This document shows, one piece after another, positions 1-8,665 of a stretch of DNA of 64,000 nt (the first letter of the stretch is position 1; every line of letters begins with the position of its first letter). Origin of the DNA: Chlorobiaceae bacterium (GTDB lineage Bacteria > Bacteroidota > Ignavibacteria > Ignavibacteriales > Ignavibacteriaceae); NCBI GenBank assembly GCA_013824085.1, contig PNNF01000003.1, positions 57,736-121,735 of the forward strand, given 5' to 3'. The notes under the pieces are model-generated. The model saw only the letters and a program-made list of their open reading frames with translations. It searched no databases and was not told the DNA's origin. The translations under genes and the position numbers were made by a program.

Positions 1-60
1 GTTGGGGCGTATCGCGTTGGGGCGTATCGCGTTGGGGCGTATCGCGTTGGGGCGTATCGC
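1..60. repeat. 15-bp direct tandem repeat, four exact copies
   Basis: Four head-to-tail exact copies of GTTGGGGCGTATCGC begin at base 1, so the array may continue to the left. The unit is a multiple of three and encodes RDTPQ in the RAYT frame. It begins with GTTGGGGCG, the same bases that begin the REP at 61, so it probably arose by slippage at the REP edge. Confidence 0.95.
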
Positions 61-556
61 GTTGGGGCGAACCTACGTGTTCGCCCTCTTTGTTTCCGTC
101 TTCGCCCTGCAGCTCGATCTCGGGTTCACCCACTTTATCTACCCGTTCGCCCCCTCTAATTTCTTCTGACTGTCGTGCGTTTGCGTTGGTTTTCGCTTCT
201 GCTTCAGTTTCTGCACTGACAATCATCTCAGGACTGACAAACGTTTTGGTTTCTTCCTTAATCTTAGGGCAGACACGTAGGTCTGCCCCTACAATAAAAA
301 CAATTCCATGAAAATGATCCGGCATTATTATGTATTCATCCAATTCCACATCATTAAATTTGTTTCTCAATTCCCACCACCATTTGTCAATCATTATCCC
401 GGCATTATTCAAAATCATTTTTTCATCTGAAATATTTCCCAGCAAACATTTTCTTTCTTGAATACACATCGTTACAAAATATGCCCCCGCTTTCGAATAA
501 TCATATCCTTTTAACCTGATTGATTTGCGATGATGAATTTCAGGATTGTATTTCAT
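1..556 (-). CDS. REP-associated tyrosine transposase (RAYT, Y1/IS200-like HUH family), C-terminus beyond window
   Basis: The minus strand is open from an ATG at 556-554 to the left edge (185 codons), so the C-terminus is missing. The start reads MKYNPEIHHRKSIRLKGYDY, the usual opening of RAYT proteins. Residues 79-85 (PDHFHGI) hold the His-x-His pair (H81, H83) of the HUH nuclease fold; the catalytic Tyr would lie beyond the edge. Family role: single-strand nicking and mobilisation of REP palindromes. Oddity: the frame runs through two REP palindromes, one encoding GADLRVCP (residues 90-97), and then through four in-frame 15-bp repeats encoding RDTPQ. Residues about 98-165 are Glu-, Lys- and Gly-rich and look like low-complexity insert. 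Whether the protein is still active cannot be judged from this fragment. Confidence 0.85.
   Translation of the reverse strand, partial: MKYNPEIHHRKSIRLKGYDYSKAGAYFVTMCIQERKCLLGNISDEKMILNNAGIMIDKWWWELRNKFNDVELDEYIIMPDHFHGIVFIVGADLRVCPKIKEETKTFVSPEMIVSAETEAEAKTNANARQSEEIRGGERVDKVGEPEIELQGEDGNKEGEHVGSPQRDTPQRDTPQRDTPQRDTPQ
65..86. repeat. REP palindrome inside the RAYT gene (copy 1)
   Basis: An 8-bp perfect stem, GGGCGAAC and GTTCGCCC, flanks the 6-base loop CTACGT. About 49 bases around it (60-109) match the solo copy at 704-752 with about three differences, which shows a dispersed element rather than a chance hairpin. It is read through in frame by the transposase gene. Confidence 0.85.
267..288. 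repeat. REP palindrome inside the RAYT gene (copy 2)
   Basis: GGGCAGAC and GTCTGCCC pair as an 8-bp stem around the loop ACGTAG. It has the same architecture as copy 1 (GGGCRRAC stem, ACGTAG/CTACGT loop) but a variant stem. In the transposase frame it encodes the GADLRVCP stretch just after the HUH motif. Confidence 0.85.
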
Positions 557-703
557 AATTTTATTTTTATAAAAATTAATTCAAAAGACGAATAGCAAAA
601 AAAAAAATTTTATACGATTATTTAATTGTGAAAATTACGAACATATTTACCAAAAAAAATACGCTTTCTGGAATATTTTTTTCTGGTGAACGTTGGGGCG
701 AAA

Positions 704-752
704 CGTTGGGGCGAACCTGCGTGTTCGCCCTCCTTTTTTCCGTCTTCGCCCC
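704..752. repeat. Solo REP element between RAYT and truA
   Basis: The core palindrome at 709-730 is GGGCGAAC, loop CTGCGT, GTTCGCCC. The unit continues through a T-rich stretch to CGTCTTCGCCC, matching 60-109 nearly base for base. A partial extra GTTGGGGCG copy precedes it at 692-700. It lies in the 245-base gap upstream of the transposase start; otherwise this gap is AT-rich with nothing else recognised. Confidence 0.8.
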
Positions 753-801
753 CCTCTTCGTTGCTATTTTCTCCCCGTATATTTATTTCTATTTCAATAT
801 C

Positions 802-1587
802 TCATTCCTTGTTCAACAAAAGAACTGGTTTTAGTTCACCAATTTTTTCGTTATGGTAAATCACTTTTTCCAAGAATAAACCTGATGGCGGAGCCGTATA
901 TTTTGCAGGGACATCTGAATATGTCTTTAAAAATTGTATAATATTTTTTTCATTCAAATTCCCTCTCCCAACTTCTACAAGTACTCCAATTATTCGGCGA
1001 ACTTGCTTCCAAAGAAAATGCGATGCTTTTATACGAATCAATATTAATTCGCTTGTCTCTTTTAACTCAATGTCCTTTACTAAAACTTTTGTTGACTTCT
1101 CCGTTTTATCATCATCAGTAAATGAAACAAAGTCATGCATTCCAACAAATTCAATCGAAGTTTTTTTCATCGCTTCAAAATTCAATTTGTCTTTAATCCA
1201 CCAAACATAATTCTTACCGAAAGCAGTCCTGCGTTTAGAAATTTGATAAACATAGCTTCTCATTTTTGCATCGTGTCTTGCGTGAAATTTTGGATTGGTT
1301 TTTTCAACTTCAAGTAGATGAATATCGTGTGGAAGTTTGTCATTCATTTTTAATCTGATTATTTCAGGAGCGAGCATCGTCTTAACTTCCATATGCGCAA
1401 TTTGTTCAATAGCGTGAACACCCGCATCAGTTCTGCCTGAACCCATTAACTCAATTTTATTATTTGAATCAAAAATTTCTTCAGCTACACTTAATAGCGT
1501 TCCCTGAATAGTTTTGGAATCTTTTTGCATCTGCCAACCACTGTAGCGCGTTCCATCATACTCGATGTAAAGTTTATAACGTGACAT
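802..1587 (-). CDS. truA: tRNA pseudouridine synthase A
   Basis: TruA converts U38-U40 of the tRNA anticodon stem-loop to pseudouridine. The 261-residue length fits the family (E. coli 270). The N-terminus YKLYIEYDGTRYSGWQ is the usual TruA opening, and GSGRTDAGVHA at about residues 50-60 carries the catalytic Asp. Later stretches such as FLWKQVRRIIGVLVEVG and the APPSGLFLEKVIY end are also typical. The ATG at 1587 fits the family N-terminus exactly. It is probably monocistronic: the gap to queD downstream in the same direction is over 300 bases on its 5' side, and REP DNA follows on its 3' side. Confidence 0.97.
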   Translation of the reverse strand: MSRYKLYIEYDGTRYSGWQMQKDSKTIQGTLLSVAEEIFDSNNKIELMGSGRTDAGVHAIEQIAHMEVKTMLAPEIIRLKMNDKLPHDIHLLEVEKTNPKFHARHDAKMRSYVYQISKRRTAFGKNYVWWIKDKLNFEAMKKTSIEFVGMHDFVSFTDDDKTEKSTKVLVKDIELKETSELILIRIKASHFLWKQVRRIIGVLVEVGRGNLNEKNIIQFLKTYSDVPAKYTAPPSGLFLEKVIYHNEKIGELKPVLLLNKE

Positions 1588-1906
1588 ATTATTTTTCTTT
1601 GTTAATAGTTATTCGTTTGAAAATATTTAATTAAAGGACAAATCTAAAAACTATGTTAGTGTCTCATGATATCTGCGTAAATCAACTCCGAAAACTTTCG
1701 GGAGTGAATGAGTTTTTAAAAGTTCTTTAAAAATAATCATTCAAATTTTGATTTCATATCTAATAATCGAAAGGAGGAGTTGTGAAATTATTTTGCGCGT
1801 CAACTTTGCGTGAGAAGTATTGAGAAATGTAATTCTAAATCAAATTGAATTTACTAATGTTCATTCAAATTTAGATTAACCGAGAGAAAAAATTCAACCA
1901 CAAAAA
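1588..1906. other. 319-base intergenic gap
   Basis: AT-rich DNA between queD and truA, both on the minus strand. It should hold the truA promoter, but no confident promoter boxes are visible. A short imperfect hairpin (1685-1705, ACTCCGAAA against TTTCGGGAGT) is present without a good adjacent T run. No coding region is seen. Confidence 0.5.
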
Positions 1907-2323
1907 TTATTGTAATTCTATTCTCTCTTCTGCATAGGAATCGAGTGTTTCAAATACTCTAACTGAAACAGAATTAATGTTTGAAGGGAATCCAATTTTT
2001 TTTATTTCACTCAAAAAATAGTTACAAATGTTTTCACAAGTAGAATGAAAATCTACTACAACTTTTTTTGATGATAATTTTTCAAGAGCTGCTATTAAAT
2101 CTAAATCTTCTTTATAAACTATAACTGCGTGGTCAAGTTCTTCAATTAATGGATTGATAATTGTTTTCATATCATAAAAATCTATAAGCATTCCGTTTGC
2201 ATCAAGCTCTCCTTCGACCTCTAAAATCAAGCGATACGAGTGCCCGTGCAAATTTATACATTTACCTTTGTGAAACGGAAGTCGATGCCCCATCTCCCAA
2301 TTAAATTCTTTAGCGATCTTCAT
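1907..2323 (-). CDS. queD: 6-carboxy-5,6,7,8-tetrahydropterin synthase (QueD)
   Basis: QueD makes 6-carboxytetrahydropterin from 7,8-dihydroneopterin triphosphate, the step before QueE in 7-deazaguanine (queuosine) synthesis. The 138 residues show the PTPS/QueD zinc ligands H13 (MGHRLPF) and H26/H28 (NLHGHSY), with C22 as the likely catalytic thiol, and an ELDHAVIV stretch. Its start overlaps the queE stop by one base (TAATG), so the two are translationally coupled. The neighbour supports QueD rather than eukaryotic-type 6-pyruvoyl-tetrahydropterin synthase. Confidence 0.93.
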   Translation of the reverse strand: MKIAKEFNWEMGHRLPFHKGKCINLHGHSYRLILEVEGELDANGMLIDFYDMKTIINPLIEELDHAVIVYKEDLDLIAALEKLSSKKVVVDFHSTCENICNYFLSEIKKIGFPSNINSVSVRVFETLDSYAEERIELQ

Positions 2324-2961
2324 TAAACTCCTTTTCTACTTGGTTCCCAAATTATTTTATGCAATTGAAGTTGAAACCTTACATTCAATTTATCTCTTAA
2401 AATCCACTCAACGAGTGTTACCGGCTCTATTGTGCCGAAAACAATCGACATCAAGAGAGTGCATTTTTTTGTCAAATTATACTTTTCAATTTGTTCTTTC
2501 GACCAATCATAATCTTCGCGTGATCCGATTACAAATTTTACTTCATCAATATTTTTTAAGTGCGGAATATTTTCATATCGATTTTTTTTCATCATTCCGC
2601 TGGACGGACATTTTAAGTCCATAATAATTTTTACACGCTCATCTATTTTTTCGATTGGTAAACTTCCGCCTGTCTCAATCATCACTTCGTATCCAATGTC
2701 GCATAGTTTTTTCATAAGCTCAATAGATTCATCTTGAACGAGTGGTTCACCGCCAGTAATTTCAATAAGATTGCAATCATATTTTTTTACTTCGGAAATT
2801 ATTTCATCAATTGATAAATCTTTTCCTTCGTAGAACGCATATTCAGTATCACAATAAGTGCATCGCAAATTGCAATACGTTAATCGTACAAAAACTGTGG
2901 GCAGTCCCGCCTTTGTACTTTCACCTTGAATTGAAAAAAATATTTCGTTTACTTTTAGCAT
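2323..2961 (-). CDS. queE: 7-carboxy-7-deazaguanine synthase, radical SAM (QueE)
   Basis: QueE rearranges 6-carboxytetrahydropterin to 7-carboxy-7-deazaguanine. The 212-residue protein begins MLKVNEIFFSIQGES, a standard QueE start. The radical-SAM cluster motif is C30, C34, C37 (CNLRCTYC), with the usual C-x3-C-x2-C spacing, followed by the EITGGEPL segment for SAM binding. I chose the ATG at 2961; a TTG two codons upstream is possible but less likely. It is the first gene of a queE-queD unit. No queC or queF is seen in the window. Confidence 0.94.
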   Translation of the reverse strand: MLKVNEIFFSIQGESTKAGLPTVFVRLTYCNLRCTYCDTEYAFYEGKDLSIDEIISEVKKYDCNLIEITGGEPLVQDESIELMKKLCDIGYEVMIETGGSLPIEKIDERVKIIMDLKCPSSGMMKKNRYENIPHLKNIDEVKFVIGSREDYDWSKEQIEKYNLTKKCTLLMSIVFGTIEPVTLVEWILRDKLNVRFQLQLHKIIWEPSRKGV

Positions 2962-3031
2962 TACCAAATTTTACTTCTGCTACATCTCTTTTGTGAATTA
3001 GTAGCGAGTCACATACTTCATTTTTATTTAG

Positions 3032-3106
3032 TACCCCCGAGAGGATTCGAACCTCCGACAAACAGTTTAGGAAACTGCTGCTCTATCCATACTGAGCTAC
3101 AGGGGC
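3032..3106 (-). tRNA. tRNA-Arg, anticodon CCT
   Basis: Read on the minus strand, the 75 bases fold as a tRNA: acceptor GCCCCTG against CGGGGGT (with G-U wobbles), a D arm in AGCTCAGTATGGATAGAGC, anticodon stem GCAGT/ACTGT with loop TTCCTAA, and T arm GGAGG-TTCGAAT-CCTCT. The anticodon CCT (complement at 3069-3071) reads the Arg codon AGG. The discriminator base is A. CCA is not encoded and must be added after transcription. Confidence 0.96.
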
Positions 3107-3312
3107 GTTTCAAAATTTTTAAATTGAACTACTCAAATTTATTTTAACTCAATCTCAACAATTAAAATAATGACAACAATAATAATAATTAAGAAGAAAA
3201 GATTTATCTCTATTCGTAGGAATTTTCTTCATCAATGAAAATTGTTTTCTGAAAGTTAAAAGTTTAGCAAGTCCGTTATTCGAAATTATTAATAGCCGAA
3301 AAACATGAACAA

Positions 3313-6300
3313 CTATTTTGTATAAAGCATTTTTTTTGTTGTTCTATAATTTTTACCACCGTATAGTTCAGTTACTTCCAACGTATAGAAATAAACACCG
3401 GTCGCAACTTTCTCAGCATTCCAAATATACTCTTGCTCACCTGACGCTTTTGTTTCATTTACCAGAACGACTATAACTCTTCCAAGTGGATCAGAGATTG
3501 TCAACTTAACATTACTTTCCGCTTGAAGATAATATTTTATTTTGGTCGCGGGATTAAATGGATTAGGATAGTTTTGAACTAAATTAAATTTTGTCGATTC
3601 AAATCCTTCAATTGAAGGGACAGTTATTCCAATGTTGGATAATGATTTGCTAAGAGATCCCAACTCACTTTTTTCTTCATCAATATCTAAAGAAAGAAAA
3701 TCGCCTATTCTAAAATTTTCTGTTGGTTCAAATTGCAATGAAAAAATTGTTTGATTCGCTTTTAAGTGATGCAACTTAACATCGTCCCAAACCAATGAAA
3801 TCAACCCATTTTGCTCATTGAAGAAAATTCCATCAAAACCTTTTACTCCTTTAAATTTCAAATACTCTGTCTGATAATTGATATGAAAAGTGTAAGACGA
3901 AATTTCTAAATCAGAATTTATTTTTATTGGGACTTCAAACTCAGCCCCTTTGTTAACTCTTAAAGTTGCTGCATAATTAATATTTACTTTGGGAATAGTC
4001 TTTGCAACAGTTGGAACAAAATCACCATTCACATCACCAACCGTAAGCCCTTGAAAATTTAAATTGATATTAGAACCCGAAACAGTTAGAGTATTTTGAT
4101 TATTAAATTTCCAATCTCCCGCAGGAAATGAATTTATCATTCCAACTATTCTTTGTCTCATTGCTGTTACATCTGAACCAGTAATATTTGCATCATTATT
4201 AACATCAGCAGCAGCTAATCTAAAATTAGAAATTGTTGATGTACCGATAATATGCATTCTCAATGTTGTAACATCTGAGCCAGTAACTCCGCCCCAAGCT
4301 CTATTTGTGGTTGGGATAAAATTATAATTGTTATTAGTGATTGAACTTATTGAATAATTTCCAGATGAATTTGTTACACCCGAAAATGTTCCGGGAGTTA
4401 AATTAATATTTACATTGCTCAATGGAGTGTTAGATGAATTATTATAAGTTACATTTCCGCTAAGTGTAATGCCGGTTTGAGGTGGAAGAAGATTAACTTG
4501 ATAAACACCTCGTCCATGCGTTGCTGCTCTAAGTAATCGTGTAGTTCCACTTTGGAAATAACTGAAATCAAGAACAGGAACAACGGGCATTCCGTTTGAG
4601 AGCCGCGCCCAGCTTACTCCATCGTTACTTGATTGATAAACACCGAGATCATTTGCTAAATAGATCGACTCAATATTTAGTGGATCCACAAAGACATCAC
4701 TCGCAGGCACATCAGGCAAATCTCCACTCAAGTCAGTCCACGTTACCCCTATATCAGTTGATCTAAAAAGTTTTCCCGTTCCGAATCCACTCTTAACTAA
4801 ATAACAAGTGTTAGCTTGAGTTGGATGCATTAATACTCTTGGAGAATATCTTTGAGTACCGGGAATTGTTCTTACAGTCCAAGTTAATCCTTCATCGGTT
4901 GAAACAAAAAGTTGTGGTGAATTGGAAAATTCGCTGGCAACCAAAATCATATTGTTGGGATTAACAGAACTTTGCGAAACAGACGTAATAGAAGATGCGG
5001 TAATATTTGTTGTTACTGCAGTCCAATTTGTGCCTGAGTTTGTTGATCTCCAAAGGCGTCTTCCCGCAATATAAATTGTTGCTGAGTTAGTTGTGTGCTG
5101 CCAGAATGGAGAAGTCCAAGCATAAGAATCAGTACCAACAGAAATACCTGACCAATTTAAGCCCGCATTAGTTGAACGTTGAATACTACCATTTTGAGTA
5201 GTTATAAAAATTGTATTTGGATTAGCGCGATCATAAAATAATTCCATTCCATCGCCAGTGCTTTCGAGAACCCAATTAGTAGCACCGCCATCAAGTGTTG
5301 CAAATACACCGTTGTCTTGTGCTCCACCAATTAAAATATTTTGATTAGTCGGATGAGAGGCAACGCGATAAAGTTGTAATGTATTCAATCCATTATTTGC
5401 ATGTGAGAAAGTATTTCCGCCATCTACCGATTTAAAAACTCCTCCATCATTTCCAACATAAAGTACATTTGGATTAGAAGGAGCAAAAGCAAATTCATGA
5501 TAATCAACATGCATTGGTGAATCCCAAGCTGTTGTTCCGCCATACGGTCCAGCAGAATTTCGCAGAGGACTAAAAGTAGAGCCATTGGTCGTTCTATGAA
5601 TTTCTACATTTCCTACAAAAACTCTATTCGGATCAGTTGGTGAAACGATGATACAAAGGTCATACCAACCTTGGTCAGCCCAACCAGATCCATAATTTCC
5701 ACCGAGTTGCACACCCGATGAAATCTGAAGCCAATCAACTCCATCATTAACAGATTTATAAACTCTTGTGCGTGGTGAGCCTGTGTTCATAAAGATTACA
5801 GCATAAATAGTTGATGGCTGAGATTGAGCGACCGATATTTGCATTCTTGAAATTGTTGTTGGTGTTGGAAGTCCATTATTGCTTTGAGTCCAAGTTGCAC
5901 CTGCATTGGTTGAGACATAAAATCCAGCGTTACTATTTACTTCACCAAGTGCGGCATAAAATCTATTTGGAATAGTTGGATGAGCAACGATATCAAATCC
6001 TCCCGGAGCATTTAAAATATGTGACCACGTTAGACCCGCATCAGTACTGCGCCAAATGCCTTCATTAGTTCTGTGGCCTAACAACCAATAAGAACTTCCT
6101 AAAGCAGCAAGAATTATATTTGAGTTTGCGGGATTAACAACAATAGCTCCAAAATGTGTTCGATCACCAAATCCATTTGTTATTCTTGTCCAGTTCACAC
6201 CACCATTTATTGATTTGTAAAGTCCATCACCATTGTAAAGAGTGTTGTTAAATCCTGAAGCAATTTCACCTGTTCCGGCATAAATTATTTCGGGATTATT

Positions 6301-6774
6301 CGGGTCGATTGCAATCTGTCCAAACGTAAGTGAATTAAGGTCAGCACTCATATCTCGCCAAGTTTGTCCGCCGTTTGTAGTTTTCCAAACTCCGCCTGCT
6401 GCAGGTCCCGCATAGACAATATTTTCATTGTTGGGATGAACTGCTAATCCTCTAACTCTTCCACTATTCACTCCCCAAATTGTTGGGAATGTTGAAATAA
6501 CTCCTGATGGTCCTAATTGTTGCCAAGGATTTGTCAGTGTGTTTTTTCTTAAATGCGTATGTTCAATTTCTTTAGTTCGTTCCATTCTGAATTTAGATAT
6601 TGAGATTGTGTCATAAGGAAAAGCTCTTTGTCGATAGAACCATTCCAATCTCTTAAACGAATTTCTTTCACTCATCCACTCGGGAACTTTATCCCAATCA
6701 GATACAAACTGTGGGAAAATATTTGTTGGTAGAAAAAGTAAAACAGCTAAAACTAGAGTGTAAATTAGTCGCAT
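3313..6774 (-). CDS. Secreted BNR/sortilin-type repeat protein with dockerin-like region and T9SS sorting domain
   Basis: A 1153-residue exported protein. Residues 1-22 form a signal peptide ending NIFPQ. About 90-740 hold many beta-propeller repeats of the VPS10/BNR type (recurring STDAGLTW, SVDGGNTF, STNAGATW motifs). A carboxypeptidase-regulatory-like beta domain follows (ITLSGNVTYNNSSN), then a dockerin-type segment with two calcium-loop-like halves (TGSDVTTLRMHIIG; DVNNDANITGSDVTAMRQ), then a cohesin-like beta domain. The last about 85 residues begin NYPNPFNPATKIKY and end in Lys, the type A T9SS sorting domain. It should be exported by T9SS and anchored at or released from the cell surface. 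Substrate and partner are unknown. It stands alone, with no operon partner. Confidence 0.88.
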   Translation of the reverse strand: MRLIYTLVLAVLLFLPTNIFPQFVSDWDKVPEWMSERNSFKRLEWFYRQRAFPYDTISISKFRMERTKEIEHTHLRKNTLTNPWQQLGPSGVISTFPTIWGVNSGRVRGLAVHPNNENIVYAGPAAGGVWKTTNGGQTWRDMSADLNSLTFGQIAIDPNNPEIIYAGTGEIASGFNNTLYNGDGLYKSINGGVNWTRITNGFGDRTHFGAIVVNPANSNIILAALGSSYWLLGHRTNEGIWRSTDAGLTWSHILNAPGGFDIVAHPTIPNRFYAALGEVNSNAGFYVSTNAGATWTQSNNGLPTPTTISRMQISVAQSQPSTIYAVIFMNTGSPRTRVYKSVNDGVDWLQISSGVQLGGNYGSGWADQGWYDLCIIVSPTDPNRVFVGNVEIHRTTNGSTFSPLRNSAGPYGGTTAWDSPMHVDYHEFAFAPSNPNVLYVGNDGGVFKSVDGGNTFSHANNGLNTLQLYRVASHPTNQNILIGGAQDNGVFATLDGGATNWVLESTGDGMELFYDRANPNTIFITTQNGSIQRSTNAGLNWSGISVGTDSYAWTSPFWQHTTNSATIYIAGRRLWRSTNSGTNWTAVTTNITASSITSVSQSSVNPNNMILVASEFSNSPQLFVSTDEGLTWTVRTIPGTQRYSPRVLMHPTQANTCYLVKSGFGTGKLFRSTDIGVTWTDLSGDLPDVPASDVFVDPLNIESIYLANDLGVYQSSNDGVSWARLSNGMPVVPVLDFSYFQSGTTRLLRAATHGRGVYQVNLLPPQTGITLSGNVTYNNSSNTPLSNVNINLTPGTFSGVTNSSGNYSISSITNNNYNFIPTTNRAWGGVTGSDVTTLRMHIIGTSTISNFRLAAADVNNDANITGSDVTAMRQRIVGMINSFPAGDWKFNNQNTLTVSGSNINLNFQGLTVGDVNGDFVPTVAKTIPKVNINYAATLRVNKGAEFEVPIKINSDLEISSYTFHINYQTEYLKFKGVKGFDGIFFNEQNGLISLVWDDVKLHHLKANQTIFSLQFEPTENFRIGDFLSLDIDEEKSELGSLSKSLSNIGITVPSIEGFESTKFNLVQNYPNPFNPATKIKYYLQAESNVKLTISDPLGRVIVVLVNETKASGEQEYIWNAEKVATGVYFYTLEVTELYGGKNYRTTKKMLYTK

Positions 6775-6961
6775 CAGTTAACTCATTATTAAATATGAAA
6801 AAAATTTTAACTCAAAAAAAATTAATAAAAATATTTTTTATTACTGATTAGATTCAGTAAATGTTGATCTCTAAAATAAAAATTCTCTAAAAAAACTGTC
6901 CAATAACATAAGAAAAAACGATAAAATTTTTTTACGTTTTTCGTTTCTAAAAATTGATTTT

Positions 6962-7666
6962 TTATCCTGATAGTTTCACAAGCTCATTCAAATCAATTTT
7001 ATTTTCATAAATTGCTTTACCTACAATTACACCGAACAAATTCAACTCATTCAATTTCTCTACAGTTGAAATATTTTTTATTCCACCCGCCACAATAAAA
7101 TTAAGATGAGGATATTTGCTTTTGATTTCGGAGAAGAATTTAACATTCAGTTCTTTTGAAATATCTGTAATTAAAAATGTTTCCAGTCCTCTTGATGAAC
7201 AATAATCGAGATGTTCGTTATATTCAATATGCGAATGTTCAGTCCAGCCAGTAACTGCAATAAAATCTTTAACAATATCAAATGCGACTACAATTTTTTC
7301 TGGTCCTTGAGAAATTACAATTTTTTCAAATTCTTTTTTTTCTTTGATTGCGAGAGAGCCGATAATAATTTTATCTATTCCTATCTCTAATAATTCTTTG
7401 AAAGATTCAGAATCTCTTACTCCGCCACCGAATTGAATTTTTAGTTTCGTTGTATTCTTAATTTCTTTCAGAATATTTTTTATGGATATCTTACCCGTTT
7501 TCGAGCCTTGTAAATCAACTACTTGAACCCACTCAAATCCTAAATCATTATAAATATTTACTTGTTCTAAAATTGGTTTTTCATAAAACACTATCGACTT
7601 AAAATCGCTTTTTCTTGAACGAACAATTTTTCCGTTGTGTATATCGATTGATGGAATTATTATCAT
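6962..7666 (-). CDS. hisA: HisA-like phosphoribosylformimino-AICAR ribotide isomerase, divergent
   Basis: A 234-residue (beta-alpha)8 barrel protein. It starts MIIIPSIDIHNGKIVRS, which places the first catalytic Asp at D8, as in HisA. FGGGVRDSE is the first phosphate-binding loop and VAFDIVKD carries the second catalytic Asp. VAGGI and GVIVGKAIYENKIDL form the C-terminal phosphate site. The usual TDISRDGT loop is altered to TDISKELN, losing the DGT residues. No other histidine genes are nearby, which is unusual for hisA. HisA is the best call, but a different substrate within the HisA/HisF family is possible. Confidence 0.75.
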   Translation of the reverse strand: MIIIPSIDIHNGKIVRSRKSDFKSIVFYEKPILEQVNIYNDLGFEWVQVVDLQGSKTGKISIKNILKEIKNTTKLKIQFGGGVRDSESFKELLEIGIDKIIIGSLAIKEKKEFEKIVISQGPEKIVVAFDIVKDFIAVTGWTEHSHIEYNEHLDYCSSRGLETFLITDISKELNVKFFSEIKSKYPHLNFIVAGGIKNISTVEKLNELNLFGVIVGKAIYENKIDLNELVKLSG

Positions 7667-7844
7667 AATTTTTCATTCTTCTAATAACGTAATTTTTGTG
7701 GAGCTTCACCTAATTATTCAGGATGAATTTTTGAATCAAAATAATTAGATGCAAAATAAAAAAAATAATTATCCCGCGTAAGACAATAAGTTGAAAAGAT
7801 AGATCTTTGCAACTTCAATCCAGACAGCAGTTAATATTTTTTAA

Positions 7845-7870
7845 TAAAAAAAAGCGGGAGAAGCCCGCTA
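7845..7870 (-). terminator. Rho-independent terminator
   Basis: On the minus strand a 6-bp GC stem (AGCGGG/CCCGCT, loop of 5) is followed directly by a run of eight or nine T. It lies about 24 bases after the stop codon of the small membrane protein gene at 7894, in the right orientation to end it. Confidence 0.85.
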
Positions 7871-7893
7871 AATGAAGATGGAAAAGAAAATTT

Positions 7894-8235
7894 TTAGTGT
7901 TTAGAATAGAAATTGTAACTTCTGTTTAACTCATTCACGATTTGAAATCTGGGAGTATGGTTGGATTTTTGATTCTCTAAAGTAACTGAATACTTAACAA
8001 AAGATTCTGCTCTTGAATTGCTTACGCGATTCACTTCTACTTGAGGAAAGTTTGCTTGTTCACTTGTTTTATGTAAATACATTTGACCTTGTTGTATAGA
8101 ATCTTTTGGAGCACTGTAAAAAACCGTTTGCTTTTTTTTATTGCTTATCGAAACCATAATTCCGACTATGATAATCATACCGAGCACAAATAATGCTCCG
8201 TATAGAAATAGCTTTTGAATTAGAACTAGTTCCAT
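7894..8235 (-). CDS. Small single-pass membrane protein of unknown function
   Basis: Not recognised. From the ATG at 8235 it has 113 residues: MELVLIQKLFLYG leads into a strongly hydrophobic helix (about residues 8-30, GALFVLGMIIIVGIMVSI) followed by a basic NKKK stop-transfer and a polar C-terminal tail of about 80 residues. By the positive-inside rule the tail would be cytoplasmic. Reading could start 16 codons upstream, but the ATG at 8235 has a purine-rich GAGAAAAAA leader and starts right before the membrane helix. It has its own terminator, so it is likely monocistronic. Confidence 0.6.
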   Translation of the reverse strand: MELVLIQKLFLYGALFVLGMIIIVGIMVSISNKKKQTVFYSAPKDSIQQGQMYLHKTSEQANFPQVEVNRVSNSRAESFVKYSVTLENQKSNHTPRFQIVNELNRSYNFYSKH

Positions 8236-8665
8236 TTTTTTTCTCTTTTGTATTATTGATAGAAGCACTTGCAAGTAAATCAATTATAATTTTAAATGCA
8301 ATACAATTTTTTTTAGAACCCTTAATTTGTGATTTAGATAACAACAAACGGACATTCTATAATCACAAAACAATCTATTTAACTACATGAACAGTATTTT
8401 TAATTACCCCAACTAGGGTTTAGAATCCTGCAACATTTCGCCGGATAGAAAAGTTCCAAATTTGTTTTTTTTATCCGAATTATTTTTTCGATTAAAAAAA
8501 GAATGTAATTGTTTTTGAAAATCAATAACTTGCTTTTAGAGATTTTATCAAGAATGCCAAAAATAATTTATTAGATTAGCATTGTGATATTTCCCCCACA
8601 GTTTATGAATAATCGTGGGCAATAAGTTCGACACTAATTAAAACATTTATTGAGAAGATAATAAA
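8236..8665. other. 430-base divergent intergenic region
   Basis: AT-rich DNA between the small membrane protein gene (minus) and the glycosyltransferase gene (plus), so it should hold promoters for both. No confident promoter boxes, RNA gene or coding region is seen. ATTACCCCAACTAGGGTTTA near 8401-8420 contains a short ACCC/GGGT inverted repeat, too small to interpret. Confidence 0.4.

Noticed and set aside
1..60. CRISPR-like array
   Set aside because: The 15-bp units are contiguous without spacers, so this is a tandem repeat. No other CRISPR array or cas gene is seen in the window.
90..311. Plus-strand open frame of 73 codons rich in Ser
   Set aside because: It is the antisense shadow of the RAYT gene, which has a clear family match on the minus strand.
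628..941. Two plus-strand open frames around the solo REP
   Set aside because: They run through the REP palindrome and into antisense of truA, with no family resemblance or ribosome site.
1685..1705. Hairpin ACTCCGAAA/TTTCGGGAGT as a terminator
   Set aside because: The stem has a bulge and no T run is adjacent on either strand.
8138..8347. 69-codon minus-strand frame overlapping the small membrane protein gene
   Set aside because: It crosses the start of a better-supported gene in another frame and has Ser/Ile-rich composition typical of AT-rich noise.
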